From positions 304,142-368,141 of the forward strand of contig CAVSQL010000001.1 in assembly GCA_963730065.1 (NCBI GenBank): DNA of 64,000 nucleotides. Direction: 5' to 3'. The position numbers and the translations under genes are program-made. The DNA is from UBA9676 sp963730065. GTDB taxonomy: Bacteria > Actinomycetota > Actinomycetes > Streptosporangiales > Streptosporangiaceae. How positions within the stretch are numbered: position 1 is the stretch's first letter; each line of letters opens with the position of its first letter. Under the pieces are notes generated by a model. It did not search any database, was not told where the DNA came from, and saw only the letters and a program-made list of their open reading frames with translations. This document shows positions 25,195 to 35,140 of the stretch, piece by piece.

Positions 25195-26424
25195 GTGCCC
25201 GGACCCGGCGCCGGCCCAACCACTCGCCGAGATCTTTGGGCCCGGCTGCGCCGCTCGCTGTGGCAGCCGCCCCGCCCGCACGGCGAGCAGCCGCGTGAGC
25301 GCGTGGTAGGCCCGCTCGAACTGTTCTACGACCTGGCCGTGGTCGTGCTGGTCGCCCAGGCCGCCCGCCATCTCGCCGGGCACCTGACCTGGCACGGCCT
25401 GGGCGAGTTCGCCGTGGTGTTCACGCTGGTGTGGATCGCCTGGGCCAACGGCAGTCTCCACCACGAGCTGCACGGACACGATGACGCCCGCAGCCGCAGC
25501 ACGTTCCTGGTCCAGATCCTCGTGCTCGCCGCGATGGGCGCCTGCATCCCCGAGGCCGGGGGAGCGCGCGGAGCAGCGTTCGCCGCCGCCGCAGCGGTGT
25601 TGTTCGCGGTACTGGCCATACTCTGGCTGCTGGCCGCGCGCGGCGACCGCCCCGAATACCGCCGGCCGAGCCGGCTGTATGTCGCCGGGACCGCTGCCTG
25701 CGCCGTCCTGCTAGCTGGCACCGCCCTGCTGCCCGCCAGCGCTCGCGTGCCGGCCTGGGGCCTGCTCGACGCCGCCTACCTGGCCGTATTCGCCGCCGTG
25801 ATCCTGACGGCCAGCCCCGGGGCCTCGCTGACCGTCACCGACGCGCTCATCGAACGGTTCGGGACGCTCACCATCATCGTGCTCGGCGAAACCCTCACCG
25901 GTGTCGTCGCCGGACTGGCGAGCCAGCCGATCAGCGGGCTCACCCTCAGCGTCGGGCTGATCGCCGTCGTGGTCGGCTTCGGCGCCTGGTGGACATACTT
26001 CGACTTCGCCGGACAGCGCCACCCCAGGCCCACACGGCCGGCCACAGCCCAGTGGATGCTCAGCCACCTACCCCTCACCGCCGCCATCGCCGCCATGGGC
26101 GCCGCGATGATCAGCCTCGTCGACCACGCCCACGACGGCCGCACCCCCGTCGCCACGGCATGGGTACTGTGCGCGGGCGCCGCCGTCGTGCTGTGCGCGA
26201 CGATGCTGATATCCGCAAGCCTGCAAGCCCGGCAACACGACCCAGCCCTGTACCAGCCGCTCACCCGCACGCGCGCCGCAGTAGCCGGCGCCTGCCTCGG
26301 CGTCGGCGCCGCACGGCCAACGCCGCTTCTCCTCGGCCTGGCGCTCGTTCTCCTGCTCGCCGTCCCCTGGGGACTCGCCGTCGCGCACCACCTGGCCAAC
26401 CCAGCCAAACCACCCCCGAACTAA
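25195..26424 (+). CDS. Low-temperature-requirement protein A (LtrA) family
   Basis: 409 aa from GTG 25195, 11 bases after the SnoaL stop. The opening PRERVVGPLELFYDLAVVVL and the central RFGTLTIIVLGETLTGVV are diagnostic of the LtrA family (polytopic membrane proteins of unknown biochemical function). About ten to twelve membrane segments. Likely cotranscribed with the SnoaL-like gene under the divergent TetR. Role unknown. Confidence 0.88.
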   Translation: MPGPGAGPTTRRDLWARLRRSLWQPPRPHGEQPRERVVGPLELFYDLAVVVLVAQAARHLAGHLTWHGLGEFAVVFTLVWIAWANGSLHHELHGHDDARSRSTFLVQILVLAAMGACIPEAGGARGAAFAAAAAVLFAVLAILWLLAARGDRPEYRRPSRLYVAGTAACAVLLAGTALLPASARVPAWGLLDAAYLAVFAAVILTASPGASLTVTDALIERFGTLTIIVLGETLTGVVAGLASQPISGLTLSVGLIAVVVGFGAWWTYFDFAGQRHPRPTRPATAQWMLSHLPLTAAIAAMGAAMISLVDHAHDGRTPVATAWVLCAGAAVVLCATMLISASLQARQHDPALYQPLTRTRAAVAGACLGVGAARPTPLLLGLALVLLLAVPWGLAVAHHLANPAKPPPN

Positions 26425-26607
26425 CCCTGCTCATCGACGGGCCTACTGGTCCCCTCGAAGCCGATCAAGGCGCCGGCCGTCCAGATCTGACCGATCTGTA
26501 GCTCGACAGCAGGCACCAAACCGTCAACGTCGCCTCGATCAGGATCTGGCTCCGAAACCCCGTCCATGATCTATAGGACACGCTCTAGGCTCCTGCCCTG
26601 CCGCCGC

Positions 26608-27594
26608 CTACGGCCGTACGACGTGCTCGGTGTCCGGGGTGCGGTGGGGAACTTTGATTTCTGGTGCCTGCACCGAGGGGATGCTGATCGTCTCCACCAG
26701 CGGTATAGCGGTCGACTCTACCGGTGGTATGGCCCCCGGCCGGGCGGTGGCCGGGTGGGCCTCGATGTCGGCCCCCGCCTCGGCGTCGCCGAAGTCGGCG
26801 AGTGAGGCCGAAGGCCCGGCAGCTGGCCCGGCGGGCGTCATCTTCTCGAAGAACCGCAGCAGCTCGACCGGGACCGGCATGACCAGCGTGCTGTTCTTCT
26901 CCCCCGCCACCTCGACCACGGTCTGCAGCAGCCGCAGCTGCAGCGCCGCCGGGTCGCGGGCCATCACGTTGGCCGCCGCGGCGAGCCGCTTGGACGCCTG
27001 GTACTCGCCGTCAGCGGTGATGATCCGGGCCCGCCGCTCACGTTCTGCCTCGGCCTGCCGCGACATCGACCGCTTCATGCTCTCGGGCAGCGAGACGTCC
27101 TTGATCTCCACCCGCTCGACCCGGATCCCCCACGGCCCCTCGGTCGGTTCATCGATGATCCGGCGCAGCTCCCGGTTGACCGTGTCGCGCTCCGACAGCA
27201 GCTGGTCCATCTCCGACTGGCCGATGATCGACCGCAGCGAGGTCTGCGCCTGCTGGGACACCGCGAACAGGTAGTTCTGCACGTTCACCGTGGCCTTGAT
27301 CGGGTCCACCACCCGGAAGTAGACCACCGCGTCGACCCGGACGGTCACGTTGTCCCTGGTGATACCGTCCTGCGCCGGGACCGCCATCGCGATGATCTGC
27401 ATGTTGACCTTCTGCATCCGGTCACCGACCGGCCTGATCACCGTCAGTCCCGCGCTGCGGGGCGGCGACTGGATCTTGCCGAACCTGAACACGATGCCCT
27501 GCTCGAACTGCTGCACCACCCGCACCGAACGCCCAACCGCGACCGCGCCGGCCACGGCAAGTATCACCAAAATGATCACGATGGCGGCAATCAC
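26608..27594 (-). CDS. Slipin / SPFH-domain membrane protein
   Basis: 328 aa from GTG 27594 (GAGAGGGG upstream; the longer frame up to 27681 has no ribosome site). N-terminal membrane helix (IAAIVIILVILAVAGAVAV), then the SPFH/Band-7 domain: VRVVQQFEQGIVFRFGK, VDAVVYFRVVDPIKA, LRSIIGQSEMDQLL, and a coiled-coil part with AEAERERRARIITADGE. The C-terminal 60 residues are Pro/Ile/Glu-rich. Slipins scaffold membrane microdomains and often work with membrane proteases. Transcription is probably from the ECF-type promoter at 27672-27704, 78 bases upstream. In that regulon it appears with FtsH and YceI. Confidence 0.9.
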   Translation of the reverse strand: MIAAIVIILVILAVAGAVAVGRSVRVVQQFEQGIVFRFGKIQSPPRSAGLTVIRPVGDRMQKVNMQIIAMAVPAQDGITRDNVTVRVDAVVYFRVVDPIKATVNVQNYLFAVSQQAQTSLRSIIGQSEMDQLLSERDTVNRELRRIIDEPTEGPWGIRVERVEIKDVSLPESMKRSMSRQAEAERERRARIITADGEYQASKRLAAAANVMARDPAALQLRLLQTVVEVAGEKNSTLVMPVPVELLRFFEKMTPAGPAAGPSASLADFGDAEAGADIEAHPATARPGAIPPVESTAIPLVETISIPSVQAPEIKVPHRTPDTEHVVRP

Positions 27595-27671
27595 TGCTAA
27601 CAGCCCCTCTCCGGCGGCACACGCCTGCTTTGCGTGGCACTGGGTCTGACCGGCATATGCCAGCCCTCGTT

Positions 27672-27704
27672 CTACTATCACGGATAGGACTCATCAGATG
27701 TTCA
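27672..27704 (-). promoter_or_regulatory. ECF (SigL-like) promoter a, slipin
   Basis: Minus strand: TGAAC -35, 17 bases between GAAC and CGTG, then CGTGATAGTAG. Same format as seven other sites in this window. Its flanks and about 40 bases downstream resemble promoter h at 43181-43213. Confidence 0.85.
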
Positions 27705-27855
27705 CGCCACCAGTGACTAGAGGGCCCGGATGTCGGCGCTTCTGTCCGGAGTGCGCCCTTCACTGCTGGTTCCCCCATTGTCGGTCGGCGGCGTGGCCGT
27801 CGGCGTGGACAAGCTTGCCGTGACGCGACCCGTCCCGAAGGTGAGGCTGTGCGCC

Positions 27856-29922
27856 TCATCCTGGCCTGGCGGCATCTTCCACCGCTGCCAGGAACGCCGC
27901 TATGGCATCGGCGACGGCATCCGGGGCGCGCCTGGGCAGGTGATGACCTGCGCCTGGCACGAGCTGCAGGCGAGCGTCTGGCAGAGCGCGGGCGAGCCGG
28001 CGGCCGGTATCGACGGGAACCAGGGCGTCCCGAGGGTCGGCGAGCAGGAGCACCGGCGGCTGGACGGACGGGATGGCATGCTCCAGCTCGCCCAGTTCGT
28101 GCAGTAGGGCGCGTTGCTCGGTCAGGAACGTGCGCCAGAGCGGGGTGTGCTGGCGGCCCGCTTGGCCCCAGACTTGCCAGTTGACGTGCTCGTCCGGGCG
28201 CGGCGAGCGGCCGCGCCGCCAGGCGATGTGGGCCAGCCGGGCACGGGCGATCCATGGCGTCAGCCGCCACGCCACCAGAGCACACAACGGCCCCACCAGA
28301 GGTGCGGCTAGCAGCCTGTCCCAGCGGTTCACGCATCCGGGGCCGACGCTGGCGAGCAGGACCACCGCCTCTACCCGGTGCGGAGCCAGGCTCGCCGCCG
28401 ACAATGCCACCCCGCCGCCGTAGGAGTGCCCCACCAGCACCGCTCGCTTGATGCCGCGCGAGTCCAGGTCATCGAGCACGGCGTGCGCGTTCGCGGCGAA
28501 CCCGCCGGCCCGAAGCTGGCTGGAGCCGTATCCCGGCCGGTCAGCCGCGATGGCATGGAGCTGGACTGGCAGCCGCCCGGCCACCTGCAGCCAGTCAGCG
28601 GCCGAGCCCGGCTGCCCGTGCAATAGCACCAGCTCGTGAGCACCCAGCTTGGCTGGCATATAGGTGGTTCCGGCGTCAGCGGCCAGGAGGAGGTGTTCCG
28701 CGCGCGGCGCGCCCGGCAGGTTCATCTCCGTTGCCGGCTGCCGTCCCGACGTCGGTGGCCCGCCGGATCGGCCGGCCGGGATGGTTGGGGATGACATGGT
28801 TCCCACGGAGCCGGCGTTATGCCGTGCGCGGTGCAGCCAGAGGAGAATCAGCCATCCGGCGAACGCAACCAGCCAGAAACTGGCGAGGCGGTAAAGCAGC
28901 ACCGCAGCCAGTGCCTGGCCGCCGCGCAGGCCGGTGGCGATCAGAGCGAGGCTGAGCGTTCCTTCGGCGACTCCGAGGCCGCCGGGTGTGATGTTGAGGC
29001 CTTGCGCGGCGATTCCCGAGCCGTAGACCAGCAGGAGGTCGTGCCAGGGCACAGCGGCGCCGGTGGCGCGGATGCTCACGGCAAGGACTGCTGCGTCGGC
29101 GAGCCAGTTGGCCAGGGCCAGGCCGGTCACCGTCATCCAGCCGGACGGGGGAAGCTGGAGCGAGCCGAGCCGCTCAGCCCAGGCCCGGATGGTCTTATGG
29201 GGATCGTGGGCGTCCCGGCGCAGCAGCCTGGACCCGTGCCGTAGCGTCCATGCGGCGGGCCGTTCGAGCGCGCCGCGCAGCCGCGGCCAGCGCGTGGCTG
29301 CGGCGACCATGACCAGGGCCGCTACGGCGAGCACGCCTCCGGGCACGGCGACCGCTGCGACCAGGATTTTCCCGGACGCCAGCCCGCCGCCGACCACGAC
29401 GAGGGCCGCGGCGGCCGAGGAGGCCACCCCGCCGGCCAGCAGTGACCAGCTGGCCAGCGGAGCATCCGCGCCCTGCCGGGTGAAGCGGCGGAAGATGAAG
29501 CCCGTGGCCAGCCCGGGTCCGGCCAGCGGAACCGAGACCGACACCGCGTTGGCTGCATAGGCGGTGGCAAGCATCGGCCGGACACCGACGCTGGCGCCGC
29601 CGGCAGCGAGGAGCCGGCGCAGCATGATCGCGAAGGCGGCCATGGACACCGATTCCAGCACGATGGCGGCCGGGATGCAGAGCCAGCGCAGGTGACCCAG
29701 CACCGCGAATGATGTGGTGAGCCCGGCCCACTGGGTCACCCCTTCGGCCGCCAGCGCCGCCACCGCAAAGGCGGCGGCCGCGGCGCGGGCCATGCGTTTA
29801 CCGGCCCGGTGCTGAGGTGTTCCCGCGGTGCCTGGCGCTCCGGTGGTGCCGGCGCGGCACGGCGGCGCCGGCCGGAGCCGGGTCCGCCGGGCGCTGGCTG
29901 ATTCGGATCTGGTCACTGTCAT
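27856..29922 (-). CDS. Fusion: flippase-like (YbhN/AglD-type) membrane domain + alpha/beta hydrolase
   Basis: 688 aa. Residues about 44-370 are an integral membrane domain with eight or so helices and the conserved GLNITPGGLGVAEG block (308-321) of the UPF0104/LPG-synthase-type lysylphosphatidylglycerol/flippase-like family. After a Pro/Ser/Gly linker (about 372-405) comes an alpha/beta hydrolase: LVLLHGQPGS (oxyanion), nucleophile elbow GHSYGGG (S500), an acid in LLLADPRDALVPV, and the catalytic His in GAGHHLPRRAPD. Family members usually carry only one of these parts. A lipid or aminoacyl-lipid substrate passed between the two parts is plausible but unproven. It lies 138 bases downstream of the promoter-b gene, probably in the same transcript. 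Confidence 0.85.
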   Translation of the reverse strand: MTVTRSESASARRTRLRPAPPCRAGTTGAPGTAGTPQHRAGKRMARAAAAAFAVAALAAEGVTQWAGLTTSFAVLGHLRWLCIPAAIVLESVSMAAFAIMLRRLLAAGGASVGVRPMLATAYAANAVSVSVPLAGPGLATGFIFRRFTRQGADAPLASWSLLAGGVASSAAAALVVVGGGLASGKILVAAVAVPGGVLAVAALVMVAAATRWPRLRGALERPAAWTLRHGSRLLRRDAHDPHKTIRAWAERLGSLQLPPSGWMTVTGLALANWLADAAVLAVSIRATGAAVPWHDLLLVYGSGIAAQGLNITPGGLGVAEGTLSLALIATGLRGGQALAAVLLYRLASFWLVAFAGWLILLWLHRARHNAGSVGTMSSPTIPAGRSGGPPTSGRQPATEMNLPGAPRAEHLLLAADAGTTYMPAKLGAHELVLLHGQPGSAADWLQVAGRLPVQLHAIAADRPGYGSSQLRAGGFAANAHAVLDDLDSRGIKRAVLVGHSYGGGVALSAASLAPHRVEAVVLLASVGPGCVNRWDRLLAAPLVGPLCALVAWRLTPWIARARLAHIAWRRGRSPRPDEHVNWQVWGQAGRQHTPLWRTFLTEQRALLHELGELEHAIPSVQPPVLLLADPRDALVPVDTGRRLARALPDARLQLVPGAGHHLPRRAPDAVADAIAAFLAAVEDAARPG

Positions 29923-30060
29923 GTCTGCCTATCTCCGGCCGCGGGGCCCATTGAGCGCCCGCATGAGGCGGGTGCTGCCGGCGGGGTTACCGCAGCAGTG
30001 GAGATGCCGGAAACCCTGGCGGAGCCGCGGGCGCGCTCTGCACCGGGTCAGCTCACGGTC

Positions 30061-30585
30061 TCAGTAGCCGAGGCCACCGCCGGCCTGGGCGGCTGGGGCC
30101 GTTCCCGCCGAAGACATGGTGAGCGGGGTAAGGCCGGGGGTGGCCACGAAGAAGTTCTGGACGCCCTGGCCGGTTACCTGGCCGGCATGGTCGCCGGCGA
30201 AGGTGTACAGCGGGTGGCCGTTGTAGGTGACCTGGTGGCCGTTGACGTCGTTGAGCACGCTGAGCTTGCCGTTCGCTCCGGCTGCGCTGGGCGCGGCCGA
30301 GGTCAGCGGCGGCCACAGACGGGCCAGGCTTCCTGTGACCAACGACTTCGCCGCGGTGTCGGGCCGGTAGAAGTACAAGGGGAGGCCATGGGCGTTGACC
30401 AGGATGGTCTCGCTCGTGCCTGCGACATTCGCTGGCACGGTACGCACCGTGGCCGCCATGGCGGCCGGGCTCGCGGAGGGTGTGCTGCTGGCGGTTGAGC
30501 CGCCTGCGGACGCGGCGGTGACCCCGCCGACGGCGGCCACGGCAGCGAGGCCGATCCCGGCGATGATGATTCTGGGGTGTCGCAT
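30061..30585 (-). CDS. Secreted protein with two COG4315/Lipoprotein_15-type repeats
   Basis: 174 aa from ATG 30585 with AAGGAG seven bases upstream. Signal peptide MRHPRIIIAGIGLAAVAAV ending near TAASAGG; there is no lipobox Cys. Two repeats follow a Ser/Pro/Ala linker: ILVNAHGLPLYFYRPD and VTYNGHPLYTFAGDH, each with the Y-x-F/Y-x-x-D style of COG4315 predicted lipoproteins. The family is exported and abundant but its function is not established. Driven by ECF promoter b 33 bases upstream of the start. Confidence 0.85.
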   Translation of the reverse strand: MRHPRIIIAGIGLAAVAAVGGVTAASAGGSTASSTPSASPAAMAATVRTVPANVAGTSETILVNAHGLPLYFYRPDTAAKSLVTGSLARLWPPLTSAAPSAAGANGKLSVLNDVNGHQVTYNGHPLYTFAGDHAGQVTGQGVQNFFVATPGLTPLTMSSAGTAPAAQAGGGLGY

Positions 30586-30617
30586 GGTTAGCTCCTTGTT
30601 GTTTGACGCTCTGCTAT

Positions 30618-30650
30618 CTACTAACACGGATAGTAGAGCTGCGGGGTTCA
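30618..30650 (-). promoter_or_regulatory. ECF (SigL-like) promoter b, secreted repeat protein
   Basis: Minus strand TGAAC, N17, CGTGTTAGTAG. The -10 region is embedded in a perfect dyad CTACTA-N7-TAGTAG (30618-30636), the type of element bound by BlaI/MecI repressors. Confidence 0.87.
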
Positions 30651-30699
30651 CCGGGTGGCCGGTCATCGTGGCGGCGGCATAGGCAACCGGCTGGCACGC

Positions 30700-31304
30700 C
30701 CTGCTGAGAGCGCCCGCATGTAGTCGCCGTGGGCGCGGCCTGTGATGGGATCGGGACCGGCCGGGCGTGGTGGCTCCGGCGCCCGCGGGCGTGTCTGCTG
30801 GTGGGGGGTGTGACCGTGCGGTGTCCTGGCGGGCATGTGTGTGCAGCGGGATCTCCTTGAGGATCAGCGCGAGCACGAATGCCACGGCCAGCAGCGGAAT
30901 CAGATAGGCGTAGATGGGCGGGAGCGCTTCTGCGAATGCCGCCGCAATGGCGTGCCTGAGGGGGCGGCAAGGTGGCCGAGGCCGGCCAGGAAGACGGCGA
31001 TCGCGAACTGGAATACCGGCTTGCGGCCGAACAGGTCGCCGGTCTTCCCGTAGATCGGCATCACCACGGCCACTGCCAAGAGGTAGGCGGTGACCACCCA
31101 GCCGATGTGGTTCAACCCGTGCCGGTCGCCAGTGATGGTCGGCAGTGCCGTGGCGACGATCGTCTGATCGAGCGCGGCGAGCAGCATGCCTAGCATCAGG
31201 CCGGAGAAGATCAGCCGCGCCTGATGGCGCCCCGGGCCGGGGTGCCTGGGCATCCACCGCTGCGGAGGCAGACGGCTTGCGGGCCACCGCGGCGACCGGG
31301 ACAT
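30700..31304 (-). pseudogene. MFS (DHA2) transporter with a large internal deletion
   Basis: From ATG 31304 the minus strand encodes the N-terminus of an EmrB-type exporter (LIFSGLMLGMLLAALDQTIV, WVVTAYLLAVAVVMPIYGK, GDLFGRKPVF). Shortly after helix 3, in a different frame, it joins the C-terminal end of such a protein (FAEALPPIYAYLIPLLAVAF, LKEIPLHTHA). Around 350 residues are missing, so it cannot function. The C-terminal part reads on through low-complexity sequence. Confidence 0.75.
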
Positions 31305-31363
31305 GACCGATCCGTCCGCGGGCGCATGACCGAGGCTTGCGGCGGATGCTCTCCAGCCCATGG

Positions 31364-33268
<1,905 letters not shown>

Positions 33269-33364
33269 CACAATGCTCCTTCGAGGTACCCCGGGGCACC
33301 TGGCTGGGTCTGGGTAGCGGCGAGCCCGCCGGGCCGGGGGGTCGGCCGGCCCGGCGGGGGCTGG

Positions 33365-33844
33365 TTAGCCGGCGCGGCTGTATTCGGGTGCCCGCCGCTC
33401 GACGGGACGGGGCGCCGCAGCCAGGTTCGCGGCGCGGCTGCGTGCCTGCCAGGCGGCGAGCACCACGAGCAGGATGATGAGGGTCTCCACGCTGAGCGCG
33501 GCGATGCCCAGCGGGCAGCGCCAGTTACCGACATCGCCGTGATCGCCGAGGAATCCCCCCGGCAGGGCGCGGGTCAGCATGTAGCCGCCCATCGCCGAGA
33601 TGGCCACGGCGCCGGCGGCGGCCCACGCCAGCCAGTGCGACCGGGCGATCATCACCCCGCCGACCAGGACCGCGGCAGCGATGATCCCCAAATACCCGAT
33701 GCCGACCAGTGGGGTCGGGCCCAGCGTGGGCGGCAGGTCGACCACGTGGATCACCGCCAGCGCGGCCAGCGCCAGCGCACCCACCGCGCGCGCGACCACA
33801 TCCGCGCCCTGCGCCGGCTGTGGTTGGCCAAGACGAGCAAACAT
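33365..33844 (-). CDS. 4-TM membrane protein, unknown
   Basis: 159 aa from ATG 33844, with GGGAGG six bases upstream. Four hydrophobic helices (about 18-35, 44-65, 69-92, 112-135), one of which carries a conserved-looking VVDLPPTLGPTPLVGIGYL loop. This pattern (HVVDLPG...Y) occurs in a widespread unnamed actinobacterial family. First gene after ECF promoter c and followed by FtsH, suggesting a role linked to the protease; no function is known. Confidence 0.75.
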   Translation of the reverse strand: MFARLGQPQPAQGADVVARAVGALALAALAVIHVVDLPPTLGPTPLVGIGYLGIIAAAVLVGGVMIARSHWLAWAAAGAVAISAMGGYMLTRALPGGFLGDHGDVGNWRCPLGIAALSVETLIILLVVLAAWQARSRAANLAAAPRPVERRAPEYSRAG

Positions 33845-33909
33845 TGATGTCCTCCCGTAGTCCGTTCCCGCGGGCCTGGCGCCGCAACGGGCGTTAGTCC
33901 CACTCTCAA

Positions 33910-33942
33910 CTACTAACACGTATAGGAGATATGGTGGGTTCA
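33910..33942 (-). promoter_or_regulatory. ECF (SigL-like) promoter c, 4-TM gene and ftsH
   Basis: Minus strand TGAAC, N17, CGTGTTAGTAG, 66 bases upstream of the ATG at 33844. Same format as the other seven sites. Confidence 0.87.
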
Positions 33943-34255
33943 GCGGGGACAGAGCCGGCGGGGTGCGACATGCATCACACCGCCTGGATGCGGCACCGGA
34001 ATCACCCCGAGTCCGGGTCTGACCGCACGGATCATCGCGATATCCACCGGCCGCGGCATCCGCTGGGTGGCAACACCGTGAAAGTTCGCGGCGGGCAGGC
34101 GAGCCGGGATGCCTTGCGAAACCTGCGCAGCAGCCCCGCGGTGTGGGGCGGACCCGCACTTACGGCGGGCGAGGCGGCAACGCATCCGGACTAAGCCACC
34201 AGGCGGCTGTCGCAGGGAACGGCCCGCAGGGCGGACGAAGGTGACGCCCAGCCGC
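33943..34255. other. Intergenic, nothing recognised
   Basis: About 310 bases between promoter c and the 3' end of the YceI gene, without recognisable coding sequence. Confidence 0.45.
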
Positions 34256-34807
34256 TCACGTGCCCGGTTCGAGGGAAGATGAGCACGTCATCACGATGCG
34301 GCGGCCAAGTCCGGGAACCCGCTGGCTGGTCACCCACCTGGCGTCGATCACCCAGCTGCTGACGATAATGACGCGCCGGGAGCCGCCCGGCCGCGTCTCG
34401 CCACAATGCAGATCGAGCTGGCAGGCCAGTTCATGCTCAGCGTCCTTGACCTGCAGGCGGCCGACGGCCCGCCATCCAGCCGGGACCCAGACCAGCAGCT
34501 CTGACCGGAAACTGATCTCAGGGAAGGTCCCGGCATCCAGGAAGCCGGGACCCGCCAGCAACCGGTCGAGCACCGGTGACCCGGTGCTGACCGCGCTCGC
34601 CCGGGCGGCCAGCCGCGCTGTTGAATCCTCGACCGGCTCCCTAATCAGCACCCCGCCGGTTAGCGGCAGGCGCCCTCGCACCGGCCAGCCGGCGACCCGC
34701 GCGGCAAACGAGGCATATGAGCGCGCCGGATCGACCCGCCAGCTGCCCGCGGCCAACCTGGGCTGCCCACCCGGTAGGAGCTCAATGCCGGGCGTCGTCG
34801 CGGTCAT
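34256..34807 (-). CDS. YceI-family protein
   Basis: 183 aa from ATG 34807 (GAAGGAG six bases upstream; a second ATG two codons earlier overlaps that site). YceI lipocalin-like beta-barrel: AGSWRVDPARSYASFAARVA at the start, LTGGVLI, then SPVLDRLLAGPGFLDAGTFP and EISFRSELLVWVPAGW, VGRLQVKDAEHEL. YceI proteins bind isoprenoid lipids such as polyprenyl chains or quinones. There is no signal peptide, so a cytoplasmic or membrane-face protein. Driven by ECF promoter d. Confidence 0.88.
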   Translation of the reverse strand: MTATTPGIELLPGGQPRLAAGSWRVDPARSYASFAARVAGWPVRGRLPLTGGVLIREPVEDSTARLAARASAVSTGSPVLDRLLAGPGFLDAGTFPEISFRSELLVWVPAGWRAVGRLQVKDAEHELACQLDLHCGETRPGGSRRVIIVSSWVIDARWVTSQRVPGLGRRIVMTCSSSLEPGT

Positions 34808-34899
34808 GGGCATCTCCTTCGCTTGCCGGGTCAGCCAGCCGACGGCTCCACGGCCAGATGTCCCGCCCGCCTCCCCGGCAGGCCCATGCAGCCGACCCT

Positions 34900-34932
34900 T
34901 TACTAACACGGTTAGGAGATCTCCTCTGTTCA
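34900..34932 (-). promoter_or_regulatory. ECF (SigL-like) promoter d, YceI
   Basis: Minus strand TGAAC, N17, CGTGTTAGTAA, 93 bases upstream of the YceI start. The last base of the TAGTAG block differs; the rest follows the consensus. Confidence 0.85.
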
Positions 34933-35140
34933 CCAGAGGCGAGCGGCCAGGCCCATCTGTGTGCTGGCGTGCTGCGGCCGCGAAGGAGGCGGCACCCAGG
35001 GGATCCGGTCGCCGGCGAGCGACTCATCGGATAGCAAGTCCACCCGCGATCAACATGGCCCAAGTCCAGCGGGCGGCTCGCTGAATCGTATCTTCGGTAC
35101 GGCTACAGGCGCGGAGCATCCGGGTGGGGGCGCAGGCCAG

